Below are positions 8,896-16,714 of a DNA stretch of 64,000 bases, one piece after another. The notes beneath the pieces are model-generated. The model saw nothing but the letters and a program-made list of their open reading frames with translations. It was not told where the DNA came from and did no database searches. The stretch is from Vibrio hepatarius (GTDB lineage Bacteria > Pseudomonadota > Gammaproteobacteria > Enterobacterales > Vibrionaceae), in contig NZ_JAATOO010000004.1 of the NCBI RefSeq assembly GCF_011806575.1, positions 182,218 through 246,217 on the forward strand. Direction: 5' to 3'. Each line of letters opens with the position of its first letter. The stretch's first letter is position 1. The position numbers and the translations under genes were made by a program.

Positions 8896-9924
8896 TTATA
8901 TCCCGGGCTCAATAATTAGCACAATGTCATCTGAATAACGCCCGGACATAAGCTCTATTCCCGACACGTCATAACTGAGATCCAAAAGGAAATTGAGTGA
9001 GGTGATGGCTCCTGAGTTAGCACCAACCGTACTCACTGGCGTGATTAACCGTCCTTGAGAGTCAACCAAATTGGTGACATTGCACCCTGAGCAGACGACT
9101 TGATAAGGAATCGTTACTGAGTTATCTGTTTCATTAACCAGCTCATAAGTTTGATTTGGCATGTTCAACACAATGCCATTGGTAAAATTACCATTGACGG
9201 TAATGTCGTATTGGGTATCCGCTGAGATACGGCGGGACATAGTGTCGTATTGAGGCGCCATAAACCCATTCCCATTGACCACGACATGACTGATATCTGC
9301 GGGGCTGTAGTTGACCTTCACCATCAGTACTTCGCTGATATTTCGGTAGGTCAGAATACCGTTGCTGTCGTAGTAATAGCGGATGTTAATCGGCGCCACA
9401 CCGCTGTAGATACCTTCCGGAAGTCCCGCTAAAGCAGAGGTAATACTCGTATCGCTTATGTTGAAAATTGGCCGATAAAATACAAATGGGTTGACGGAGA
9501 CGTTATTCACTAACTTAGTCGACGAAATACAACTTTCACCTTTTAAACTAATGATCGGTAGTTGAACTTTGTCTCGGCTACAACCGCCTCCCATCGACGA
9601 CGATAATGGGGTATAGGTAATGCCGACGGTGTTGTATTCCATTCCAGCAATGTCGATCACGATTGGCGCGCTGCTTCCACCGGATCCTAGTAAGACCAAC
9701 GTTTGTTGAGGTTGAGCGGCAAAGGTCGCGGGTACCCAAGCGGAAGTCGAGCGAAGCATTGGCGGTGTTGCCCACATGCTAGGTACCATATCGCCATCTG
9801 CGTACGTCACATTACGCCAAGAAACCCGTTGTGAATCAACATCTGCACGTATATCAAACGCTGCATATGCGGAACCCAGAAAGAGAACCTGGAATAAAAA
9901 CAAATACTTAATGTGGTGACGCAT
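8896..9924 (-). CDS. CfaE/CblD-like fimbrial tip protein
   Basis: 342 residues with signal peptide (cleavage near AYA-AFDIRAD), overlapping the chaperone gene by ATGA. The layout resembles CfaE/CooD tip adhesins of alpha-class chaperone-usher pili. It has an N-terminal beta domain with a Cys pair (GGGC...GESC, about C114 and C132), then the segment LPEGIYSGVAPINIRYYYD. A C-terminal pilin-like domain has a close Cys pair (VVCSGC) and a last strand ending RYSDDIVLIIEPGI, where GRY...I.I.F.P is typical. The expected role is initiation of pilus assembly at the usher and receptor binding. Sequence conservation is low, so the family call rests on pattern and operon context. Confidence 0.75.
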   Translation of the reverse strand: MRHHIKYLFLFQVLFLGSAYAAFDIRADVDSQRVSWRNVTYADGDMVPSMWATPPMLRSTSAWVPATFAAQPQQTLVLLGSGGSSAPIVIDIAGMEYNTVGITYTPLSSSMGGGCSRDKVQLPIISLKGESCISSTKLVNNVSVNPFVFYRPIFNISDTSITSALAGLPEGIYSGVAPINIRYYYDSNGILTYRNISEVLMVKVNYSPADISHVVVNGNGFMAPQYDTMSRRISADTQYDITVNGNFTNGIVLNMPNQTYELVNETDNSVTIPYQVVCSGCNVTNLVDSQGRLITPVSTVGANSGAITSLNFLLDLSYDVSGIELMSGRYSDDIVLIIEPGI

Positions 9925-10652
9925 TAGGGTTCGCTCCTAACCACACTAAGTTCTTTGGCGTAACTTCTATCATGGGAAGTGACGGTGACATTGAGGGTTT
10001 CCGCCTGCATGTTCGCAGGTAATTTAAAGTGTTTTTTACGCCCTGCGACGACCGCAAATCTCTGTTTACACTCCAACTGCCCAGATTGAGTACAGCTATC
10101 AATGAAAACGTTGATCAGCGTATTACTCTTGTTGTCGATATAAATTTCGTCACCGTTGTTTTTGATAGCGTAATCAAATTTGGGCTTAGGCGTAGGGATG
10201 ATGTAGACAGGTGCAAATCCATAGTTGATCTCAACACTGGAAGTCGCGTCTTGCTCTGGTTTATAGGTACTTGGCACAAAAGAGAGCATAAACATCAGGT
10301 CGCGACTGTCGTCGCAAGTCGTACTCTTACACAAACTGCGCACACCGACGTTCTTCGACTCACCGGGTTTCAATACCAGTTTTGTATGCGTCAGTGATAT
10401 TTTCCAGTCTTCAATATTGGCGCTTTGGTACTCGGTTTTAACCACATTATTGTCTTTATCGATGGCAATTTCGTTGACAGTGGCTTCAACAAACAGCGTT
10501 CTCTCTTCGTCGTTATTAAGCGTAACGACCCCGTTCCCATGTTCGTCAGACACAACAATCATTTTATCGACATTAAACGCGTAGCTGTGTACAGGTAACA
10601 ACAGCATCAATAAGAGTGAAAAATAGCGTAACGGTTGATTAATATTCATCAC
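9924..10652 (-). CDS. Periplasmic fimbrial chaperone (alternate/CFA type)
   Basis: 242 residues with a signal peptide ending near HSYA-FNVDK. The two-domain PapD-like architecture is visible: an N-terminal Ig domain with the edge-strand region NYGFAPVYIIPTPKP, and a C-terminal domain with Cys residues in the pattern of CfaA/CooB chaperones (DSCTQSGQLEC). It caps pilins by donor-strand complementation and delivers them to the usher. It lies 12 bp downstream of the usher gene and overlaps the tip-protein gene, so translation is coupled. Confidence 0.85.
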   Translation of the reverse strand: MMNINQPLRYFSLLLMLLLPVHSYAFNVDKMIVVSDEHGNGVVTLNNDEERTLFVEATVNEIAIDKDNNVVKTEYQSANIEDWKISLTHTKLVLKPGESKNVGVRSLCKSTTCDDSRDLMFMLSFVPSTYKPEQDATSSVEINYGFAPVYIIPTPKPKFDYAIKNNGDEIYIDNKSNTLINVFIDSCTQSGQLECKQRFAVVAGRKKHFKLPANMQAETLNVTVTSHDRSYAKELSVVRSEP

Positions 10653-10664
10653 TGTTTCCTTTCA

Positions 10665-13397
10665 TTATGGGCTCGTCAGCGTCGTGAGTGCTTGCGCATT
10701 AAAATCGGTGAGTTGCATTACTCGCATTGCGTCGACAATACCGTTGCTCGCTTCAAATTCTTTAGCCATGTGGCTCGTTGCGAGATAAATGGCACTGGCT
10801 TGGCCAATCGGTTTTTCTATTACGTTGAAACCCGCCTGAGATAAGCGAGCGATCTCTTGCTTGAGTTGAAGTGAGCTCTGATACACACCCAAAAACTTGA
10901 TCTTTGACTGTGCATCGGAGAAAGCATCGGTTTCGCTTTGTGTGGTTGGTAAGCAGTAATTGACGCCAAAATTGAGCTTATTGGTTGCCGCCAGTTCTTT
11001 CGGAATCAAGCACTGGTATTGGTCGGAGGAAAGTTTGAATGCCACACCTTCAAGCACTGACACTCGGTAAACATCATCAACCACTTCTGACACACTCAAA
11101 CAACCTGCGCCTTCGCACTTTAGTTGGTTGATCGGCGTACCATTGAAGTCCCTAAAGACGCTGATAAACGAGACAACTCGGTTAATCTTCGGATTAATCC
11201 GGCTTAGCGTTCCAGGGTAAGAAAAGGCTTGAATGCGATTGTCACCGCTGTTGTAAAAGTCGACGCTTTCCGCGTCAAAATAAGCTTGATAATTGGTGTA
11301 GTCTTGCAATGGGATAAGGGTGGAATCCTCATACACCATCAGTTTGCTGTTATCTTGACGTTCTTTCTTTAGCGTAAACGTGCCCTTTTCCAACGAATTA
11401 TCGATGTTTTGTTCCGATTCAACATCGATAAGTAGATAAGACGGTGCCGCTTGATCGGTAAAGGAAACGCTGTTTGTCGTCACCACTTGGGTGTTGGATA
11501 CCTTGCCACTGATTCCCATTTCGCCCTTAGTCGAAGAGTAAGCATTCAAGTTGGTATCGACATACTGATTGCGTGTACTGCCATTGAAGGTCAGCTCTTG
11601 ATACATATCACTTTGCAGGCGGCTAAAGGTATTCGACAGCTCCAAAGAGCTATTGACGGAGTCGGAGTCGAATAGGTTGTTTTTTCTCAGCGACGTAGAC
11701 ACCTGACCCAAAGACGAATTAGTCGTATCGAGGCCAGTAATCACATCGATGGTTTCCGATAGCGGCAGAGTCCACAACAGGCTAAACGAGGTATCCTCTT
11801 CTTCTGCGGAATAATCGAAGTTCAGGTTCAACCAAGAATTTAAGACAAAAGGTGTGGCGTAGCCCAATGATAGAATGCGGTCTCGCGGTATCGCGTCTGC
11901 ATCGTATTCCGATAAGCTCCTGTTTTCATTCAGTGTATAGATAGCGTAGAAGGATTTTCCACCGCCAAATGTTTGGGACAAATTGACGGAGAATCGTGAG
12001 TAGTCCGCATAGCCATACATAAAGCTGGCGAGCGGGTCACCTTGCTCGTTATTTAGGAACTCATAAGAGACATTTAAGTTCGGAATCCCAATATTGGCGT
12101 TGAAGTGTTCCGCTTGTTCAAACTGGCTATAGACGATTTCTGTGTTTAGATCGCTATCCAGCCAATTAAATCTCGCTCCAGCATTTATTAACGAACTTTC
12201 TTTTGTCGCCAATGCGCCAACACCAAGCAACAATGATGCAAAAGGTCGATAACTGACCAGTGCTTTACCGTACGCATCATCTTCAATACTGGCCGCCTGA
12301 TCTTGGTCGTAATCATAGTAACTGTCGGAAAATACGCCGCCAGAAATGGCGTAATCGACACTACCCACTTCTAGACTGTCTTGTTGGCTGTTGTAAATCT
12401 GATAGGTTTGCGAACTAACCAAGTCACCTGAATTAAGAATATCTAACCTAGCTTCGTAGCGCCCTTGAGGTAAGTCGCTGTATCGAATGGTATTCTGGCC
12501 AGCATCAATATTATTTTGATAGACCAAGCGACCATCTCGATACAACTCAACGCTGCCACTACGTGGAGAATAGAAGCTGATCACTTGATAGTTACTCTTT
12601 CCCCCTACCAGCAATTTGTTGGAGCTTGAAAAGGTTAGCGAGCGCTGAGGCATTTTGGCGGTATTGTTTAAGAAATCGGTTGAGTTGACGTTGGGATCAT
12701 ATTCAAAGTAGCCAGCGTTGTAGGTGTTTCCCTCAACATCCAGATTGTACGACACCTCATACAACTGTGAGCTTCCGTTATACGTCGTCGCGTTAAAGTC
12801 CGTTTTGAGGTAACCGTAAGGTAACCCTAACACCGCCTTATCATTTAGCGACAAGATCCCTTCTTGGTCGGAATATTTGCTCACGTAAAGGTCAGAAGAG
12901 TTGATCAATGCATTATCGGCACTTCTCGGGTCGTAAAAGGTTTTGTCTTCGTCGTGATCTTGATACGAGAGAATTTTTGAATTTACGAATAGATACAATT
13001 CATTGTCATTATAGTTATATACCCACTCGAACTCATCAGGTGTCACTTCGCAGCGACTCAGTTCACCGCGGCACAAATCTTTGTCTTCAACACCCTGAAT
13101 CAACTGATTGAGGATCGCTCTCTGATAAGCGTTATCAATAGCGTTATTTTGCAAAAACTCCGTGACTTTTTTTATGCTAGCTTGGTTGTTTTTATCAAGG
13201 GCGACCTTGTTGTATGTAGCCAATAGGCCGAGCGTATCCGTATATGTTTGGTCAAGATTTCGCAGCTTGATTTGCCGTTCTTTTAAAACGAACAGATCTT
13301 CAAAACCCTGAGGAAACTTCGTCGAGGCGTGACCTTCGTTTGCAACCATTGACAAGCAAGTGCATAACGCAAGAGCCGTTGAGTTTATGTGTTGCAC
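10665..13397 (-). CDS. Outer-membrane fimbrial usher, TcfC/CfaC class, with SPOR-like C-terminus
   Basis: A 910-residue usher, longer than CfaC/CooC (about 870). Signal peptide, then an N-terminal periplasmic domain (to about residue 130). The TcfC-type E-set/plug region has SPRSGSVELYRDGRLVYQNN and LPQGRYEARLDIL, and a long beta-barrel follows. The C-terminal region contains CEGAGCLSV. The last 75 or so residues (from KIKFLGVYQSS, helix QEIARLSQAGFNV, strand ASAIYLATS, helix EFEASNGIVDAMRVM) follow the SPOR fold pattern of peptidoglycan-binding domains, which is unusual for an usher. It starts within the stop of the preceding small gene (13397). Confidence 0.85.
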   Translation of the reverse strand: MQHINSTALALCTCLSMVANEGHASTKFPQGFEDLFVLKERQIKLRNLDQTYTDTLGLLATYNKVALDKNNQASIKKVTEFLQNNAIDNAYQRAILNQLIQGVEDKDLCRGELSRCEVTPDEFEWVYNYNDNELYLFVNSKILSYQDHDEDKTFYDPRSADNALINSSDLYVSKYSDQEGILSLNDKAVLGLPYGYLKTDFNATTYNGSSQLYEVSYNLDVEGNTYNAGYFEYDPNVNSTDFLNNTAKMPQRSLTFSSSNKLLVGGKSNYQVISFYSPRSGSVELYRDGRLVYQNNIDAGQNTIRYSDLPQGRYEARLDILNSGDLVSSQTYQIYNSQQDSLEVGSVDYAISGGVFSDSYYDYDQDQAASIEDDAYGKALVSYRPFASLLLGVGALATKESSLINAGARFNWLDSDLNTEIVYSQFEQAEHFNANIGIPNLNVSYEFLNNEQGDPLASFMYGYADYSRFSVNLSQTFGGGKSFYAIYTLNENRSLSEYDADAIPRDRILSLGYATPFVLNSWLNLNFDYSAEEEDTSFSLLWTLPLSETIDVITGLDTTNSSLGQVSTSLRKNNLFDSDSVNSSLELSNTFSRLQSDMYQELTFNGSTRNQYVDTNLNAYSSTKGEMGISGKVSNTQVVTTNSVSFTDQAAPSYLLIDVESEQNIDNSLEKGTFTLKKERQDNSKLMVYEDSTLIPLQDYTNYQAYFDAESVDFYNSGDNRIQAFSYPGTLSRINPKINRVVSFISVFRDFNGTPINQLKCEGAGCLSVSEVVDDVYRVSVLEGVAFKLSSDQYQCLIPKELAATNKLNFGVNYCLPTTQSETDAFSDAQSKIKFLGVYQSSLQLKQEIARLSQAGFNVIEKPIGQASAIYLATSHMAKEFEASNGIVDAMRVMQLTDFNAQALTTLTSP

Positions 13398-13918
13398 TAG
13401 ATCTCAACCCCAATTTCTGTCGCTATTTTCCCTGAGCACGATTTGATCTCATGCGAAGCTCCGATTTCACTGAACGGCATAAACGACAAAGCAACTCGAT
13501 GGTTAGAGGATTTGTATATTCCATCGTCTGAGTTGAAGTCCGAAAAAGTGACAGAATAATTTTCACCGATAGACTGACTATCCACCGTTATACCCAAAAA
13601 CTCATTATCCAAGATGTATTCGTTGTCGAAAAGATCAATGCACTTTGAAGAAATCTCAGTAAAAGATATTGAATACGGAATATCGTATACAACTTTAGGG
13701 ATATTAGTTTCGATATTTAACATTGATTCAGAGTCATTGAACTTTGAGCCATCGTCAGAAACTTCTAGCTTCAGGCTACTTGGAGAAAAAAATACGTTTG
13801 TGATCGAGTTTTCATAAAGCTCATTGATATTAATAATAGTGAAGGGTGTTAACGTAGTAACGGCACCGACAACGTTCAATGAGAATAAAAATAACGATAA
13901 GCATAAGATACGGTTCAT
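13397..13918 (-). CDS. Small secreted protein of the fimbrial operon (minor pilin or assembly factor)
   Basis: 173 residues: signal peptide MNRILCLSLFLFSLNVVGA, then a beta-rich, Asp/Ser/Asn-rich domain with Cys residues near 113 and 160. It could be a second pilin-type subunit or a chaperone-like factor. I do not recognise the family. It sits between the major pilin and the usher and overlaps the usher start by one base, so co-translation is likely. Codon use is AT-rich, like the upstream EAL and XRE genes. Confidence 0.65.
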   Translation of the reverse strand: MNRILCLSLFLFSLNVVGAVTTLTPFTIININELYENSITNVFFSPSSLKLEVSDDGSKFNDSESMLNIETNIPKVVYDIPYSISFTEISSKCIDLFDNEYILDNEFLGITVDSQSIGENYSVTFSDFNSDDGIYKSSNHRVALSFMPFSEIGASHEIKSCSGKIATEIGVEI

Positions 13919-13937
13919 AAAAACATGAATACAGAAT

Positions 13938-13958
13938 GGGCCTATTATAAATAGGCCC
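13938..13958 (-). promoter_or_regulatory. Intercistronic hairpin after the major pilin gene
   Basis: GGGCCTAT (13938-13945) and ATAGGCCC (13951-13958) form a perfect 8-bp stem with a 5-base loop, just after the pilin stop. No strong T tract follows on the minus strand. It therefore looks like a partial attenuator or 3' stabiliser that lets pilin mRNA outnumber the usher/chaperone message, a common device in fimbrial operons. Confidence 0.7.
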
Positions 13959-13979
13959 TTTCATTATTTAGATAGTCGT

Positions 13980-14501
13980 TTAAATAGCATCAGCAATAAA
14001 CGTTACCGATACTTGAGCTGCAGTCTCTGCAACTAACGATGGTTCAAGCGATGTAGTTTGCTTCACGCTAGTTGTGATAGTTTCTAAACCAGTAGAACCG
14101 CCAACACCTTCACCCACCGCTAATGTTGAACCATTGACCACAACGGCTAACGTTGCCGTGTCAACATTAACATTGTCATAAGTCAGTGATGCATTGCTCA
14201 AGGTCCAAGAAGCCGCTGCCAAATCACCGATAACTGGCGCTGACGCATCGCCTGTATTCTCGTGCGCTTCCAACACAATCTCATCTGAAATAAACGTTCC
14301 GTCTTCTTTTGCAGTGAGAGAGCCTGAATGCGCCGTCAGAGAGCCACCAATACCGGTAATGATCAAGTCGTCACCCGCGGTCGAACCAGGTACTACACCA
14401 TTCCATACTAGCGTTGCCGTAGACGAAGCATTGGCGAGAGATGCGCTAGCGATTCCAGCAATGAATAACGTTGCTAGTAAACTTTTCTTAGAAGCGAACA
14501 T
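13980..14501 (-). CDS. Major fimbrial subunit (pilin)
   Basis: 173 residues, with a signal peptide MFASKKSLLATLFIAGIASA cleaved near ANA-SSTATLVW. The mature protein is small, Ala/Ser/Thr/Gly-rich and without Cys, with alternating beta strands and a hydrophobic final strand (AAQVSVTFIADAI). This is the composition of alpha-class pilins such as CfaB/CooA. Its own promoter, the following hairpin and its place ahead of usher and chaperone support the major-subunit role. Function is inferred mainly from context, since the primary sequence is not diagnostic. Confidence 0.75.
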   Translation of the reverse strand: MFASKKSLLATLFIAGIASASLANASSTATLVWNGVVPGSTAGDDLIITGIGGSLTAHSGSLTAKEDGTFISDEIVLEAHENTGDASAPVIGDLAAASWTLSNASLTYDNVNVDTATLAVVVNGSTLAVGEGVGGSTGLETITTSVKQTTSLEPSLVAETAAQVSVTFIADAI

Positions 14502-14554
14502 AAAGAAATAACCCTTATTTGAATTAATACGAAGTAGTCAGAGCTCTGATGCGC

Positions 14555-14583
14555 TATTCTGCGTTCAAATAAAGACAAAACAA
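14555..14583 (-). promoter_or_regulatory. Candidate sigma-70 promoter of the pilin operon
   Basis: Read on the minus strand, TTGTTT (14578-14583) and AGAATA (14555-14560) are 17 bp apart, with about 54 bp of leader before the pilin ATG. Just upstream, an 8-bp inverted repeat ACTTTAAA/TTTAAAGT (14589-14612, 8-base loop) overlaps the end of the EAL gene. It could be an operator or a weak terminator. Confidence 0.55.
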
Positions 14584-14614
14584 TAACAACTTTAAAATCG
14601 AAAGTTTAAAGTGT

Positions 14615-15253
14615 TTATAGATATAAATAACCTTGAAAGTAGTCAAATGGCATTGTACTCGCTGAATCATGCATACTTTTTGTTTCCACTTTTTCAGCAA
14701 TAAACTTGCAGGAGCATTTTTCCTTTATCGTATTCATCCAGTTGTGAACATTTTCAAAGTTATTAGTACACGATGTATAGAATAATTGTGGTTCTAGCTT
14801 CACGAAGTCATAAATATCAGACTCAATTTCTTTGGCTCTAGGATCATTATAAGAAACATCATCGGCTGAAAACGTAAGTTGATACTTTTCTTTTAACTTT
14901 CTCAACTCATCCACTTGCAAAAGGTTATTGACTTCGCTGTAGTGCCGTTCCGTTATTTCGAAACACACCTTGATATCAAATTGACCAATTTGATGAACTA
15001 ACTGAGACACCTTGTTGACAAAATCTAAATCTCGCAGTTGTTTTCTTTCTAGATTTAAAAAACACGTCAGTTTTTTACGCGCACCTTCAACGCTACACAA
15101 CTGGACTATTTCCTCTAGTTGTTCAATCAGATTTTGATTGAGCCAAGAGTCATCAACATCCGACCACGGTATTTTTGATGCGTTATGGTGCAATACTTCA
15201 TAGCCAAAAACATTCAAATGACGATCTAGTACTTTTTCATACTTAAACTTCAT
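14615..15253 (-). CDS. Divergent EAL-domain protein (c-di-GMP phosphodiesterase or sensor)
   Basis: 212 residues made of a single compact EAL fold with no other domain and no membrane segment. Motifs are altered: EVL for EAL (E19), FLNL (N67), EITE (E99), ADDVSYN for DDFGTG (D131, D132), VKLE (K152), AEKVET (E187) and FQGYLY (Q207). Every residue that ligates metal in active EAL enzymes is present, but the loop-6 motif is lost, so activity may be weak or replaced by binding. It is AT-rich and is the first minus-strand gene ahead of the pilin, so it probably links c-di-GMP to fimbrial expression. This is inference. Confidence 0.8.
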   Translation of the reverse strand: MKFKYEKVLDRHLNVFGYEVLHHNASKIPWSDVDDSWLNQNLIEQLEEIVQLCSVEGARKKLTCFLNLERKQLRDLDFVNKVSQLVHQIGQFDIKVCFEITERHYSEVNNLLQVDELRKLKEKYQLTFSADDVSYNDPRAKEIESDIYDFVKLEPQLFYTSCTNNFENVHNWMNTIKEKCSCKFIAEKVETKSMHDSASTMPFDYFQGYLYL

Positions 15254-15667
15254 ATTTACCCACTCTAGTGCTCTATATTTAAAGCCTAGCGCTCGGAATT
15301 ACTGAACGTCCATTTACAAGATTTTTAACGAAGCGCTTTACTTACCCTTAATCGCCGTCAATTTAACCAACTTATATAGATGACGATATAACACATTTAA
15401 AATTTAAGTTAAAAAAAGAAACAACACACAAAAAATTAACATAACTTGCTGATTTTAATAATGAAACATTATTTCATATTAACAACAAGCATAACAACTT
15501 GTCTCAAAGTTTAGAAAATAACGTTTACAAATCATCACCTTACAAATCATCATATATAGCAAAAGAACTTGATGTGAAATGGGTTTTATATTTAAACCCA
15601 AGTTTAATCCGCATTAGGTTGATAATAAAATCAAATAAAAATAAGAAAAATAGGAAATTGAGTTCCT
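15254..15667. promoter_or_regulatory. Divergent regulatory region between EAL and XRE genes, with repeats
   Basis: 414 bp, very AT-rich, containing promoters for both directions. Two ordered elements stand out. An inverted repeat ATGAAA-N5-TTTCAT lies at 15461-15477. A perfect 13-bp direct repeat TTACAAATCATCA lies at 15525-15537 and 15540-15552 (15-bp period). Both lie on the XRE side, so they are candidate operators for the XRE protein. No gene is supportable here. Confidence 0.55.
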
Positions 15668-16660
15668 ATGAAAATAAAGTCAGTACAAGTTCAGAAGGGG
15701 TACCGTGAAGCTATGCAGTTTAGTAGTTTTCTAAAACAGATAAGGCTCGAAAACAATTTAACTCAAAATGATATGATCAACCGTCTAACCACCGAAGCGT
15801 CTATTTTTGAATCTCTTAATTTAATGTCCTATGGGCGCTGGGAGCGAGGAAAGTCGACCCCTTCACTCAATAAGATCCTTACCATAGCAAAGTCTTTTGA
15901 TGTTGATCTTTCCAATCTTGTTGAAAAGATCGATATATCGTTGTCAAAAACCAAAATTAAACAGTTTGACGAATGGTATAACTATCTCGTTAACTCCGGT
16001 GTGAGTAATTCATTATTCGGTTACAATAGTTCTGATTCATTTTCATATAAAAAGAGTCGATTCGATAAAGATTTTCCCCTCTATGAACATTTGAATACTG
16101 AAAACATTGAGAAGATACATCGTCATTGTTTAAAGCTGATGGCGTTCCATGGCGATATCTATGGTTGCATTGCGAACGAAATAAACAAGCAACGAGATAA
16201 CTGGTACTACTTGGTTTATCTAAGCCGCCAGAATCTACATGCACACTTTTCATGGAGTTGCCATAACTTACACGCTTTAACTTCTCTGGTTGAAAAGTAC
16301 AGACAGAATAGTCTCTGCCTGCTGTCAGAACCTGCTCCTAACAGCCAAAATGAAGATCAGTTGATGTTTGTCAGCGTATTTATGCCTTATGACACAGAAT
16401 GGACTGCCTATACAGTAGACCAACTGACGTCCTTCCTCTTACAAAATCCTAGAGTTAAAAAGCTGATTTTCAATACACATATAAAAGAAGCAGCCTTGAA
16501 AACCTCATCGACGTTTCACGGCACAACGTTAGCAACAGTGACAAACCTGAACTATAAAACCCCGGTCGTTAGCAGATTGATAGAGGTTGATTCCGTCGAC
16601 TTTTTATCGAATCATGGCATTGTCGACAGAATAAAGCGCAAAAATGCGTTCCATAGATAA
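15668..16660 (+). CDS. XRE-family transcriptional regulator with large C-terminal domain
   Basis: 330 residues. The N-terminal XRE-type helix-turn-helix (about 17-83) reads FLKQIRLENNLTQNDMINRL ... SYGRWERGKSTPSLNKILTIAKSF. A mixed alpha/beta domain of about 240 residues follows. I do not recognise it; its last third (VKKLIFNTH ... FHGTTLATV) loosely recalls an acetyltransferase-like fold. Start: ATG 15668 is used, but ATG 15713 (MQFSSFLKQ) begins just before the HTH and is an alternative; neither has a strong Shine-Dalgarno. It is divergent from the EAL-fimbrial cluster, which it probably controls. AT-rich codon use suggests acquisition with that cluster. Confidence 0.75.
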   Translation: MKIKSVQVQKGYREAMQFSSFLKQIRLENNLTQNDMINRLTTEASIFESLNLMSYGRWERGKSTPSLNKILTIAKSFDVDLSNLVEKIDISLSKTKIKQFDEWYNYLVNSGVSNSLFGYNSSDSFSYKKSRFDKDFPLYEHLNTENIEKIHRHCLKLMAFHGDIYGCIANEINKQRDNWYYLVYLSRQNLHAHFSWSCHNLHALTSLVEKYRQNSLCLLSEPAPNSQNEDQLMFVSVFMPYDTEWTAYTVDQLTSFLLQNPRVKKLIFNTHIKEAALKTSSTFHGTTLATVTNLNYKTPVVSRLIEVDSVDFLSNHGIVDRIKRKNAFHR

Positions 16661-16668
16661 AAACAAAA

Positions 16669-16700
16669 CGCCACATCTCACGATGTGGCGCTTTTGTTTT
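16669..16700. terminator. Bidirectional terminator between XRE gene and batD
   Basis: CGCCACATC (16669-16677) and GATGTGGCG (16682-16690) form a perfect stem with a TCAC loop. CTTTTGTTTT follows on the plus strand, and a T-rich stretch lies on the minus strand. It closes both converging transcription units. Confidence 0.92.
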
Positions 16701-16714
16701 CCCGATCATGCGTT

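Noticed and set aside
8895..8912. TTG start 18 bp upstream for the LysM-barrel gene
   Set aside because: ATG 8894 directly follows the tip-protein stop and begins a normal signal peptide; the TTG would need translation inside the end of the tip-protein gene.
14615..15253. EAL gene called as a pseudogene
   Set aside because: The frame is intact over the whole fold and all metal-binding residues are kept, so it is a diverged but complete gene.
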